Assembly (NCBI GenBank): GCA_965230425.1
Contig: CBDDKW010000003.1
Coordinates: 124,001 to 188,000, forward strand
Source: CBDDKW01 sp965230425
GTDB lineage: Bacteria > Pseudomonadota > Gammaproteobacteria > UBA1113
Direction of reading: 5' to 3'
Length of the DNA stretch: 64,000 nucleotides
This document shows, piece after piece, positions 54,601-62,611 of the stretch. The translations under genes were made by a program, and so were the position numbers. The notes under the pieces were generated by a model. The model worked only from the letters and a program-made list of their open reading frames with translations. It was not told where the DNA came from and made no database searches. Within the stretch, counting starts at the first letter, position 1; every line of letters begins with the position of its first letter.

Positions 54601-55146
54601 GATGATATGGCTCAAATCACTTATTCCACGGTGTTCGAAGAAATTGAAGCAACGACTACTACAGATGATGGGGACATTGAAGTTGAAGACTATAGCCAAA
54701 GTGTACCAATTAAAGTAAGTAGACCGCTATCTGGTACTGAGTTAGCGATCAATGATATTAACCTCAATATACAAAAAATTGCTCTCGAATTACTTAAGGT
54801 AGTTTCGGCTCACACTAGTAACCTTGGCACACAGACTCAGATTTACTTAAATGTGATAGAATTCACTGCGCCTAAAGATGACGCAACTTCAAGTCCCCAT
54901 CATATAGCTCAATACCAACAAATTGTTGGTGAATTACTAGGTAAAAAGACTTCTTCTGGGTTGTTTTCTATGCTTTCTAGTCCCAGCGCCGAGCAAACGC
55001 TACTCAGCCAAATGCATGTCTCAATACCTGTACTCGATGAACTTGATAGACCGCCAGAGCTAGAGGAAGAGCCAGGCTTTTATGATATTGGTAAGTATGC
55101 GCGTTTGAGTGACGATGATGATATGCACCCCCATAGTAGTCCGTAA
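48634..55146 (+). CDS. Giant protein 2: helical-solenoid, ankyrin and Sel1-like
   Basis: 2170 residues, a distant paralogue of its two neighbours. The N-terminal block is LRTVLKDDLYAYESLVNAID. A central block (LQPRLVGAVTTATSDNSKI, IGYQQANTLHGLHKNLIRK) aligns clearly with the third protein. An insert at about 965-1075 is Ser/Ala-rich and disordered and contains LRRTGSVG. One CSVC pair lies near 1110. Ankyrin-like units sit at about 1689-1790 (LLEYAVSLNRPDLVEILLAN, then ILDMLIRSGVLL), the motif ATLARKNRTALQY at about 1857, and a Sel1-like unit at about 1945-1985 (LKHLAKIHQNGI with KLAMVFYRLA). No signal peptide. GAGAG lies before the ATG. Confidence 0.85.
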   Translation: MITPAMSILKLRADFIEHAAYLRTVLKDDLYAYESLVNAIDSGEITAIARALVSCLTVVKTNIAKKCGSDSTYSSSPIALIPYTLEYLRSPDQQVAWLSLLKSLKSLHDLALYLFAPIQDSQEAIEAPEFDTGSLIKTDFVSTDNLSNWNPNSNLRIGIINDLTYNRLTDVLNLLATLSTDAQTALVTLLNNISDVKLARIMQNKVAALARRTKLDYINTIFDDAHNPDYLDPLYNRREYTASLLLSTLVFNHRESLDLLTEWTSRYIMKEYHFLTPSRNLLLAYMLDDVDHEAGDIGDLDAVGEELLKHLDTIMTDEQKSKLHKLNLLFKLQQQQHLQRTNQSKGKVEAAPTQTDVPANPVEDFTLTADEMIAGVAACNEAEATYVLTHIQSLSLHKDKQHAPLIEAIIARYKILQPRLVGAVTTATSDNSKIIDFLMLRYVSLAVNSKTILAKEDKKTASTNYFNNLLRLERFYHEFKLFDEQHHILEEELFQELFTRVLHIFTQLSDTELEVGHNEDTTAFNIGLQALKKFSQHIGYQQANTLHGLHKNLIRKNFIAFSEKDITAIINIFHQAQTNEAKKSLAGYAEFWNDLNSLLRGKMTKDAIGKFVAKCQNELDNKDGIINHDGYMAILLHVSIRLNYKLNVKRISHMYKHNPEIATRVMQFHLENFDYEQALLMASTHRLMMTANTPETASNQITSTASSMAEEAVTATSDFATIEQHLAFQDSLQELANAVTNEADNLAEIMTKISQGIPAELETWVTAGLKTPTDFETQYDAISTSTNQQQRINALLIALIGFKRAQAKQTATNAQQSAKQEADAQDASESPSADDSEKVTVVSSIDKTWTAEKWQGKIKTLLQDSATQLPDVQQAKRHLQFSEFLFSSKYGLSSAPKDLQPLLTFIKEWPLLPFVQAHFTRGKLDTKEGKPKYSNIVHGLLYKVITIRACLIDEQQTIAEQLLHKTKSVAGSTMTSEAGPSSESAQVAPSASTSALAKPETGKVAAPSGQPARRKIRSDRRGPAHLAPAVSMFELPSAATSTSGNATASPRSLRRTGSVGILAAKREDSELDAAHQQLLIRQDQNTQAITDAESLLHAIISMYQRQETCSVCSTDLTQAGRLDDYLVICLIANIRELLKRGIRAPDNMASFNNQVQGLLIPHLYRALANVDGELLCIEHVVALAVDVFNQKRLTGLGLLDPNKISAVKTLQAWELFLQVMVSIEGDITKDILEQVSSYYQALIAAGISASLLKQAFANAAKFLSIDSCTAYTTREYIVKNIQKLQTIGLTCFVQDCQQKLDNSAAELLNYMVNTILPVELVSSNVISVRRTERQALKDRFNDLLSIYTEHVSKVSDSERTPGFKQNRVKFFVLLFSQILRENKFPSKSLVTQLKPINSAEAVSDLESSPEYLFTDTELAEIISRLPIPGEALVELSREFEFFKTFGFVLASVDGKSTNADYGLGIHRVITDDGHVVFNGIEHVSLNDLALLFQLARLSNKVRQTEVDALIMPNLAENGPTQLGFSVIEPNSDKTSAAIQTAATDNTKRLEAAHAVSTKFALFTLTYNKHRPIPLRFSIIKSMLTKALDIDYSLGSASPLGDVDYSMITAITGYSADNDESTTKRILEERAGLYSKDQLNELLQLILRKIETLTHAVTDLDKVRECLTNLVLIAVYLVKLDADPNTTARHVTGTDKYENRLLEYAVSLNRPDLVEILLANGAKVAHYDAYGYPKSRMSAIAVLVNAFHAYTGRSADEDNKKAEILDMLIRSGVLLVNYRSLEQYKFLGTFLTYHLPAGAETKISPVGFPSSIENKMNTMAKFGESLMQDGRDATKDWFKKQLLAVFESDSDTANVLVEATLARKNRTALQYQRTHRSEFMSEKSAVDLTKAKRGNKKEEHDSIEEAAKDWYYTQLKKFIDALSELVVEVYQDKYNFIDSNIFTPTLLKHLAKIHQNGIRLDEHKHHNIPANLKLAMVFYRLAFESIKTESDDMAQITYSTVFEEIEATTTTDDGDIEVEDYSQSVPIKVSRPLSGTELAINDINLNIQKIALELLKVVSAHTSNLGTQTQIYLNVIEFTAPKDDATSSPHHIAQYQQIVGELLGKKTSSGLFSMLSSPSAEQTLLSQMHVSIPVLDELDRPPELEEEPGFYDIGKYARLSDDDDMHPHSSP

Positions 55147-55339
55147 GGGATTGGTGCGAGTTATTGGCTGGCTATACTCATTTCTCGCAGCCGCTTTTTA
55201 GCCGCTGCGAGGAGCTTAGTCTCTCTTGACATCCTCTAGCTATCTATATAATACTTGACCAGGGCGGATAAGAATATACTCATAATTATAAATACCATCC
55301 TCCTATTGATAATTCAAACAACCACCAGAGAGCACAAAT
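55147..55339. repeat. Spacer between giant genes 2 and 3 with dispersed hairpin repeat
   Basis: CTCGCAGC (55184-55191) pairs with GCTGCGAG (55204-55211). The context ctcatttctcgcagccgc matches the repeat family near 48221 and 17381. AGAGAG precedes the next ATG. No gene is seen. Confidence 0.55.
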
Positions 55340-58300
55340 ATGACCGATTATACTGCTGACCCATTTCGCGATGCCTGTAGAGTTTATAATAAAAATCAGC
55401 AACTTCGTCTCTACTTACAAGGCCATCTTTACCTGAGATTACAATTAGAAATCGCCATAGAAGCTAAGGATATTTTTGGCTTATGTCGTACACTCTTAGC
55501 CATTCTAGCCCTACCAGACACCGACGAGAATAGTGCCACTGCACATAATATCAGCCACATCGCGCAAAAAAGCCAAAGTACGGCGGCAAAACTCGCCGCT
55601 CCAATGGTAGATACTCCAGCCTCTCCAATAACCACTAATAGTACATCAAACCAACACAGTAGTGCTAAAAGCATTGCACAAAAGATGGCGCACCTACTGT
55701 TCGTTAGCGATCCAATTGATGGTACAAAGCATCCTGTCATTGACTATACTCAGTACTTACAATTAATCACATTAATTGCTGATAACCATCAAGATAAAGC
55801 TCAAGCACGCAGCAAGACAAGTCATCTATTCGATTTATTACATAGCCACCGAATCCATCCAATAGCACAGCGTTTACAACAAAGTATTGGCTCTATTGTT
55901 GACGCGGCTAAGAACTGTCAACCGTATAATAATCAAAATGCTAGTGTGGCTGAACTAATGTTACGGATGATTATTAATGATGACCCAGCATGTCTCAGTG
56001 AATTATTGACACGAGCAGAGACAAACTTAAAAGCATCACACTTTACTGCTGACTTCCCTTTAACCTGCTCCTATGCCTTGATTGACTTTATCCATGCCAA
56101 CCTTTGGCCTGCACAATCAGAAAGTGATTACATAGAAAAATACTCAGATAATTTTAAGGCAGCTTTAAAGTCTTATATTGATGCGCTGCTGAGTAAAGAT
56201 CCAAATTTAGCAGTGCGCTTGAATAAATACACAGTGATGGTGCAATTTGCGCATAAATGTTCTGTAGCTAAAACAACAACAATACCAAGAACAAACAAGC
56301 ATGCTACAACAACTGATGGTAAAAAAGAAGAGTCACCAGAACAACCTAAGCAATCACACACAGTACTCGCTGATAGTGATGCTCAAGAACCTCATTCATT
56401 AATGCGCCCGCAAGCAACTAAAGTTACATTAACCGAACAGCATATCCTGCAAAAAAATCAGCTTATCCAAGCTATCAATGTGTGTAGCATGGATGAACTA
56501 GCTGAACTCATTGTCTATACGCAAAAGCCTGCTTTTCTCAATGAGCCATTAAAAACCATAATAGCAACAGCTATTATCAAGCGCGCTGAGGTATTGCAAG
56601 CTGACTTAATGCGCACATTAAACGCTGCGCCACACATCAACAATACTAAATTATTGACTTACTTATATTTACGCTTCAGCAAAGAAGGCTTTAACACCAC
56701 AAATATCTCAGTTGAACATAGGCATTTTGACTATTTCACCAAGGCAAAAAAATTATACATAACTAGTGAGGAGTACCAAGTCCTAGACGATGAATTGAAG
56801 CATAATCTCTTTGCACAAATGGTAGATGTTTTATGCCTGTATATGCGTTCGGCACAAAACCTTGAAAATGACAAATCTCAAGACAGTATCAAACTTATGT
56901 TGGGTTTGTGGACTGCTGAACAATTATCTCCGCAATTAGGTTATCAACGCCAAGGTTATTTACAAAGGCTACATAATATACTATTAGCGAGCATGCCCTT
57001 TGAGAGCTTCAATAGCAGTATTATCGGTGCCTTAGTACGTATATTTAACAGTAAAAATAAACGTCGTAATGCACCGCTTACTGCATCTGCGAATACATCA
57101 CAGGACCCCATTGACAGGGTTGTACCAGGATTGGCAAAATTCTGGGATGATTTTTTTAATTTTAAACATAAACAAATGAGCAAAACTGCTCAGGGAAGCT
57201 TCCTGCTTCAATGTAAAAATCAACTCCCAAGCATTGCCTATCGAAAGCTGTTATTGATTGCTGTAAAAGAACGACAATATACACTCTCAGATACCCAGCT
57301 TGCCGATATATGTGAGCCAGTAGATGATATCACTACTCAGCTTTATGATTGGTATATAGACAAACAGCAATGGGAAGACGCCTATGAATTAGCTACTGTG
57401 GCATATTTTATGAGTGCCAAACATTATAAAAGAGCAGCATTACAGGTCAATGCAGATAAAATGGCAACATGGTCACAGCGCCAAGATGTAATATTTAGTC
57501 ATCATACAGATATCACAACTACTGAGACTCAAACATCGAGCGAGCTGAATACTCAAGCACGCACTGCAGCTTCATCTGCAACAACAGCTCAATCATCATC
57601 TGAGAAAAACAATGGTCATGAGCCGGAAAAAAGGCTCGGCAACTATTGGCGAGACAAAAGAGTACAATCTTCACTTGCGGATCATCCGTTAGAATATTTA
57701 GAATATGTTGATAACTTTGCGTCTAGCGTGAATAATCTCTTGCATAAGCTGCAACAAGATGCTAAAGCCAGTCTAGATGCTATTAAACAAACACTCCGAC
57801 ACTTAAAAAACTGGCCACTATGGAGAATTGGCTATGATCAAAGTTTTGCACCTGCTTATAAAGCTTTATTATTAGAAATTGCTGTACTGCGCTATGGACT
57901 TTTGCTGATGAGGAATAAGAGTAAAAACCAAGTTAAGGGTGAAAGTGCGAATAATAGCAACTCAGCAGAAATCGCCCAATGTGAAGCCTTGATTATAGCC
58001 GGTGTAGAAAAATGGCAGCTACCGCATCAATATTCCCTCACTGCACCTGGCCGTCTGGATGAATTCATTGCGAAGATCATCCCTTGTGACCCGGTACACG
58101 TTAAACTTGTAATATTAACAGAGATAATACGTGCTCACAGAAAAGAAGCATTTGAAGCCATACAAGGCCCCATCGATGAAAGTAATATGTCCAACTGTCA
58201 TGATGTCGCGTCACTACCGCGAGGATCCGAGAAAAATCCCACACAACAAAAATGGAATATACTACTGCACGTTGCCTTAACGCATCTTGCGTTAATGGGT

Positions 58301-61006
58301 AACGACGACAAAACATGCATGAAAATACAGCGGATATGCGCTGATTATTATATAGCTTTACTGGAAACTGGCATTACCGTCAACTTCAACATCAAGATTT
58401 CTCCATTCACATATCTTGGCAAAAACTATAAATGCTCCACTGAAAGCATATTATCTATTCAAGAGGCTTGTATTTACACAGCAGCGACGAAGGTTAGCGG
58501 GACTGATAGTGATGTAAGCTGGCTTGTTTTTATGATTGAAAATTTAGATCGTATTGTCGAAGCAGATAGGACTACTTTCATAGCAGGAGCTTATAACGCG
58601 CAAGATCGGTTGAATAATATTACAGGACTATTGTTAGGCATTTATACTAACATTAATCAACTACGCAAAAGCAGTGGTAAAACTGATGTCCAACAGCAAC
58701 ATTTAGCTATCTACCAACAGCTAAAGCAAAAACTACTTGATAAAATATCGCAGGTCATGGCAAGAGTGATGCCAACTAGCGCACAGCAGAAAACCTTAGA
58801 GCTCTGCCTGACGATAAACATGTCTAATGCACAAATTCTGACTGCCATAAACTCGGAAGATTTAACTAATCTATTCCGATTGGCAGCATTAGAGTATACA
58901 GGTGGATTGCCACAGACAACGCTTGCTCAACTTCTTCAGACAACGCTCGCTCAACTTCTTCAGACAACTGATGCATCCAAAAAGTGGGCTTTATCAACAA
59001 AGAGAATTAAAGCTAATAGTCGCTCTTTAAATATTACAGATATCATACTATTAAAAGTAGCAGCTCCTGATTTTTATAGCCAAGTATATTCAACATGCAT
59101 ACCAAAAGCTGTGGATAGAGGTGACTCTGGTGATGAAGACACACAGCAGGCTCATGAAGTAGCCGATCAAGACAAACTACGTGCTCTTAATCAGGATGGC
59201 TCAGATAATGTAGACGTGGCTAAGCTACCTTTATCACTTATGCTGCATTTTATCGATAAGGATGATAGGCAAGCATTAGAATTAAGCTTATTTGTGATTG
59301 GACATGCAAACACAACCGAAGCTTCTGGCAAACAAAATAATGTAAATACGCAAGGTGTTATTAGTACAAGTGAATTTGCGCAATTGCTTCGCTATACACT
59401 TGAACAGCAAAAGCATTCACTATTTTCATGCTTATTAAAATTAGTCAATTGTCCAAGAGATATATTAAATGACATTATCAAAGATATATTGAAAAAATTT
59501 CAAGATACGCTGAACTCTAGTGACAATCATTATGCTGTTATCACTCTTGCCACTCAGTACTTTCCCTATGCTTATAGTTTAATAAGTGCTGGAGCAGATC
59601 CGAATGTACATGCTAGAAATAATATACGATTACGCTTACTAAGCATTGCCATCATTACTGGGAAACCCGCCTTCGTCAGACATCTTTTACAACGTGGCGC
59701 TAAACCTTATTTTTATCATTCATCCAGCATCGTCTATGAGCAAAAGGATCATGCCTTATTTGTATCGAGCTTAGTAATGCTGTATGTGAATGGTGGAATA
59801 ACACGTAAGAATCGAACTGAAATATTACATATTTTAATTCGTCATGGTGCTATACTGCCCTATTATATCAATAGCAAATCTCTAGATGAACGCAGAGCAT
59901 TAGTTGATAAACATGTGCCATTAATTAGAGAAAATTTTTCTAACATTAATGGTGAGGGAAGTAATATGCTATTGCCGGAAGATAATAAGATATTTTCCGC
60001 TATAGTAAATTTTTACCAATTATTTTTATCTAATACAGAGTTAAATGCAAATAGTCGACATAAAATTCTATGGGAATTTATGACGATAGCCAGCCAATCA
60101 CTCAGTGGTGATACTAGTTTATTTAATGAAATAGTACTTGCAACCTTATTACGCAGAAATAAGCACCCTATTGAGTATGCATCTTGTCATTTACAGGATA
60201 TTTTACACGATAATTCTGATACTCAGGATAGTGATAAGCATAAATCAAGCCAGTTAGGTAATACCAAGCTCCAGCAATCATCAACAGATGACGCACAGAG
60301 AAATTATGCAAAACGCTACCATGATTTTGTAGTATCCTTGACGGCATTCCTGCATCATTATGAAAATACAGCTAAACAATCGAACACAAGCGCTCCCAAC
60401 ATTAAACCTGAAATTTATTTTGAGTTAGGTCGATTATATGAGCATGGCTATGATGATACATTCAGCATTAAACGTGACCTTAAATTAGCTATATCTTTAT
60501 ACGAATCTGGCTGGGAACATATCAATGAAGACATTAGATCAAATTATCTAGAAAATCCTACAAACAAAGAGAATCCCTCTATAGTGGATAGTTTATATAA
60601 GCGTATGAAAAGTGTTGCTAAAGAGTTAATTGCTACATTTAAACAAGCACTGGAAAATGACTATCCTAAGGCTAGCCAGGATGGGTTAAAGGGAGCTATC
60701 CTTCAGCATCTATCGCAAAGTACAGGTAATGCTGACTCTGACAATATGGATGACTATAAGCAATACCAAGATTTGATTAGTCTCTTAGTTATGAAGAAAC
60801 GTGAGTTTGATGGCTCATACAAGTTGATGAAATATTGGGAAACGAAAGTCAATAATGAACCTGATCCGGAGGTATTATTAAACCACTTACAACTTTCTAG
60901 AGCCATTCAACCGAGACAACAGCGCACCGCTAGTGCGGGTATACCTCGAGCTGCTTCAGCACCAGAAATTATTGAACGTAGGCGACAGAGTGGTTATACG
61001 GGATGA
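55340..61006 (+). CDS. Giant protein 3: helical-solenoid, ankyrin and Sel1-like
   Basis: 1888 residues, the third member of the set. The N-terminal block is LRLYLQGHLYLRLQLEIAIE. A central block (RAEVLQADLMRTLNAAPHI, LGYQRQGYLQRLHNILLAS) parallels giant protein 2. Ankyrin-like units sit at about 1413-1510 (ISAGADPNVHARNN, LLSIAIITGKPAFVRHLLQR, ILHILIRHGAIL), with ATLLRRNKHPIEY near 1600 and a Sel1-like unit near 1690-1725 (YFELGRLYEHGYDD with KLAISLYESG). A 24-bp tandem duplication at about 58916-58963 encodes repeated TTLAQLLQ. The C-terminus is basic (RTASAG, RAASAPEIIERRR). The stop codon falls inside a repeat unit, so the end may have been altered by that insertion. Confidence 0.85.
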   Translation: MTDYTADPFRDACRVYNKNQQLRLYLQGHLYLRLQLEIAIEAKDIFGLCRTLLAILALPDTDENSATAHNISHIAQKSQSTAAKLAAPMVDTPASPITTNSTSNQHSSAKSIAQKMAHLLFVSDPIDGTKHPVIDYTQYLQLITLIADNHQDKAQARSKTSHLFDLLHSHRIHPIAQRLQQSIGSIVDAAKNCQPYNNQNASVAELMLRMIINDDPACLSELLTRAETNLKASHFTADFPLTCSYALIDFIHANLWPAQSESDYIEKYSDNFKAALKSYIDALLSKDPNLAVRLNKYTVMVQFAHKCSVAKTTTIPRTNKHATTTDGKKEESPEQPKQSHTVLADSDAQEPHSLMRPQATKVTLTEQHILQKNQLIQAINVCSMDELAELIVYTQKPAFLNEPLKTIIATAIIKRAEVLQADLMRTLNAAPHINNTKLLTYLYLRFSKEGFNTTNISVEHRHFDYFTKAKKLYITSEEYQVLDDELKHNLFAQMVDVLCLYMRSAQNLENDKSQDSIKLMLGLWTAEQLSPQLGYQRQGYLQRLHNILLASMPFESFNSSIIGALVRIFNSKNKRRNAPLTASANTSQDPIDRVVPGLAKFWDDFFNFKHKQMSKTAQGSFLLQCKNQLPSIAYRKLLLIAVKERQYTLSDTQLADICEPVDDITTQLYDWYIDKQQWEDAYELATVAYFMSAKHYKRAALQVNADKMATWSQRQDVIFSHHTDITTTETQTSSELNTQARTAASSATTAQSSSEKNNGHEPEKRLGNYWRDKRVQSSLADHPLEYLEYVDNFASSVNNLLHKLQQDAKASLDAIKQTLRHLKNWPLWRIGYDQSFAPAYKALLLEIAVLRYGLLLMRNKSKNQVKGESANNSNSAEIAQCEALIIAGVEKWQLPHQYSLTAPGRLDEFIAKIIPCDPVHVKLVILTEIIRAHRKEAFEAIQGPIDESNMSNCHDVASLPRGSEKNPTQQKWNILLHVALTHLALMGNDDKTCMKIQRICADYYIALLETGITVNFNIKISPFTYLGKNYKCSTESILSIQEACIYTAATKVSGTDSDVSWLVFMIENLDRIVEADRTTFIAGAYNAQDRLNNITGLLLGIYTNINQLRKSSGKTDVQQQHLAIYQQLKQKLLDKISQVMARVMPTSAQQKTLELCLTINMSNAQILTAINSEDLTNLFRLAALEYTGGLPQTTLAQLLQTTLAQLLQTTDASKKWALSTKRIKANSRSLNITDIILLKVAAPDFYSQVYSTCIPKAVDRGDSGDEDTQQAHEVADQDKLRALNQDGSDNVDVAKLPLSLMLHFIDKDDRQALELSLFVIGHANTTEASGKQNNVNTQGVISTSEFAQLLRYTLEQQKHSLFSCLLKLVNCPRDILNDIIKDILKKFQDTLNSSDNHYAVITLATQYFPYAYSLISAGADPNVHARNNIRLRLLSIAIITGKPAFVRHLLQRGAKPYFYHSSSIVYEQKDHALFVSSLVMLYVNGGITRKNRTEILHILIRHGAILPYYINSKSLDERRALVDKHVPLIRENFSNINGEGSNMLLPEDNKIFSAIVNFYQLFLSNTELNANSRHKILWEFMTIASQSLSGDTSLFNEIVLATLLRRNKHPIEYASCHLQDILHDNSDTQDSDKHKSSQLGNTKLQQSSTDDAQRNYAKRYHDFVVSLTAFLHHYENTAKQSNTSAPNIKPEIYFELGRLYEHGYDDTFSIKRDLKLAISLYESGWEHINEDIRSNYLENPTNKENPSIVDSLYKRMKSVAKELIATFKQALENDYPKASQDGLKGAILQHLSQSTGNADSDNMDDYKQYQDLISLLVMKKREFDGSYKLMKYWETKVNNEPDPEVLLNHLQLSRAIQPRQQRTASAGIPRAASAPEIIERRRQSGYTG

Positions 61007-61147
61007 CAACAGCTTCGCTACTAAAGTAGTCAACCCATCAGGAAATCCCTCGCTGCGGCTACCGCCCCTGCTCGGGATGACAACAGCTTTGCTACTAAAG
61101 TAGTCAACCCATCAGGAGATCCCTCGCAGCAGCTATCGCTCCTGCTC
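61000..61147. repeat. Two tandem 74-bp repeat units
   Basis: Units at 61000-61073 and 61074-61147 start gggatgacaacagctt and end cctgctc, and differ at only a few bases. A third unit begins at 61148 (gggatgat) but stops at once. An inverted relative lies near 20865-20930. The first unit supplies the TGA stop of giant gene 3. Confidence 0.85.
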
Positions 61148-61152
61148 GGGAT

Positions 61153-61205
61153 GATACTCACCTGCTGTATTCACAGCAGGTGAGTATCACTTTTTCTTTT
61201 TAGTA
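61153..61205 (+). terminator. Strong rho-independent terminator of the giant-gene cluster
   Basis: GATACTCACCTGCTG (61153-61167) pairs perfectly over 15 bp with 61174-61188 around a 6-nt loop, followed by actttttcttttt. The T-run is on the plus strand, so it should stop transcription leaving giant gene 3. The right arm overlaps the stop codon of the convergent der gene. Confidence 0.85.
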
Positions 61206-62611
61206 AATTTTTTCATGCGACGGCGTTTCTGCTCTTGGCGTGGGGTGAGTTTATTACGCCGACCAGCGAATGGGTTATCACCCGATTTGAAAATGATTCG
61301 CACTGGCGTGCCCACAAGGCGTAAGGCTTTACGGTAGACATTGATTAAATAACGCTTATAGGATTCAGGCACTTCACTGGTTTGATTACCATGGATCACA
61401 ATTATCGGTGGGTTATGGCCACCTGGGTGCGCATAACGTAACTTAATGCGTCGCCCTCTGACTAAAGGTGGTTGATGTTCTTCAATGGCACTTTCTAATA
61501 TTTTTGTTAAGCGTGAGGAAGTTAATTCCTGCATAGCACTAGCATAGGCTTTATTAACAAAATCAAATAAATCCCCTACTCCAGTACCATGCAATGCTGA
61601 GATACGATGGATTTTGGCAAAGTCTACAAAGTTTAAGCGCCTATCAATGGTATCTTTGATAGATTGTTTCTGACCACCTGGCAAATCATCCCATTTATTG
61701 ACGGCAATCACTAATGAGCGGCCACTATCAATAACAAACGCTAATAAGCGTAAATCTTGGTCGGTGATCCCCTCCTGCGCATCCATCACCATAATCACCA
61801 CATTGGCAGCCTTCACTGCTTGCATAGCTTTAATAATGGAAAATTTCTCCACTGCTTCTTTAATCTTGCCACGACGGCGAACGCCAGCCGTATCAATGAG
61901 CGTATATTCCTGATCAAAGCGTTTAAATGGGATAAAGATACTATCACGGGTAGTACCAGGCATATCAAATACCAGTACACGTTCTTCACCCAGCATACGA
62001 TTCACTAAGGTTGACTTACCTACATTGGGTCGTCCTACCACAGCAATTTTAATACCTTTGCTGGTATCCTCTTCTTCTGGTTCTACGTACTCATAGGGTT
62101 CAAGCACATGGTTAATAAGCTGTGTTACGCCACGACCATGGCTTGCAGCTATCGCTATAGGTTCATCCATGCCTAATTGATAAAAATCAGACATAGCCAC
62201 ATCTTCATCAATGCCATCCGTTTTATTGACTACTAGGAAGCTAGGTTTAGCTAATTTACGTAATTCACTGGCAACCGCAATATCTGCATTGACTGCACCA
62301 GCACGGCCATCCACCATAAATAAAATCACGTCAGCTTCTTGGATAGCTAATTGGACTTGTTCGGTGGTTAAATCATCGATGGGGTGTTCTTCGGTACCAA
62401 TACCGCCGGTATCGATAACAAAATAAGGTTTATCACCTAAACGACCTTCGCCATATTGTCGATCCCGGGTTACGCCGGGCATATCCGCGACGATGGCGTT
62501 GCTCGTCTTGGTTAAACGATTAAATAAGGTAGATTTTCCCACATTAGGTCGGCCGACGATGGCAATGACGGGTATAAATACCTCTTGTGGTTCTTGGACA
62601 GCCTCAGACAT
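61187..62611 (-). CDS. der: Ribosome-assembly GTPase Der (EngA)
   Basis: 474 residues from the ATG at 62611 (MSEAVQEPQEVFIPVIAIVG); the frame extends upstream to 62653 but would lie largely inside bamB. Two GTPase domains each carry GRPNVGKST, with DMPGVTRDRQYG and DTGG in the first, DMPGTTRDS, DTAGVRRRGK and NKWDDL in the second. A KH-like domain and a basic tail (RRRMKKFTKKKK) follow. It acts in 50S subunit assembly. The start overlaps the bamB stop by 8 nt, so translation is coupled, as in the yfgM-bamB-der arrangement common in gammaproteobacteria. Confidence 0.97.
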   Translation of the reverse strand: MSEAVQEPQEVFIPVIAIVGRPNVGKSTLFNRLTKTSNAIVADMPGVTRDRQYGEGRLGDKPYFVIDTGGIGTEEHPIDDLTTEQVQLAIQEADVILFMVDGRAGAVNADIAVASELRKLAKPSFLVVNKTDGIDEDVAMSDFYQLGMDEPIAIAASHGRGVTQLINHVLEPYEYVEPEEEDTSKGIKIAVVGRPNVGKSTLVNRMLGEERVLVFDMPGTTRDSIFIPFKRFDQEYTLIDTAGVRRRGKIKEAVEKFSIIKAMQAVKAANVVIMVMDAQEGITDQDLRLLAFVIDSGRSLVIAVNKWDDLPGGQKQSIKDTIDRRLNFVDFAKIHRISALHGTGVGDLFDFVNKAYASAMQELTSSRLTKILESAIEEHQPPLVRGRRIKLRYAHPGGHNPPIIVIHGNQTSEVPESYKRYLINVYRKALRLVGTPVRIIFKSGDNPFAGRRNKLTPRQEQKRRRMKKFTKKKK

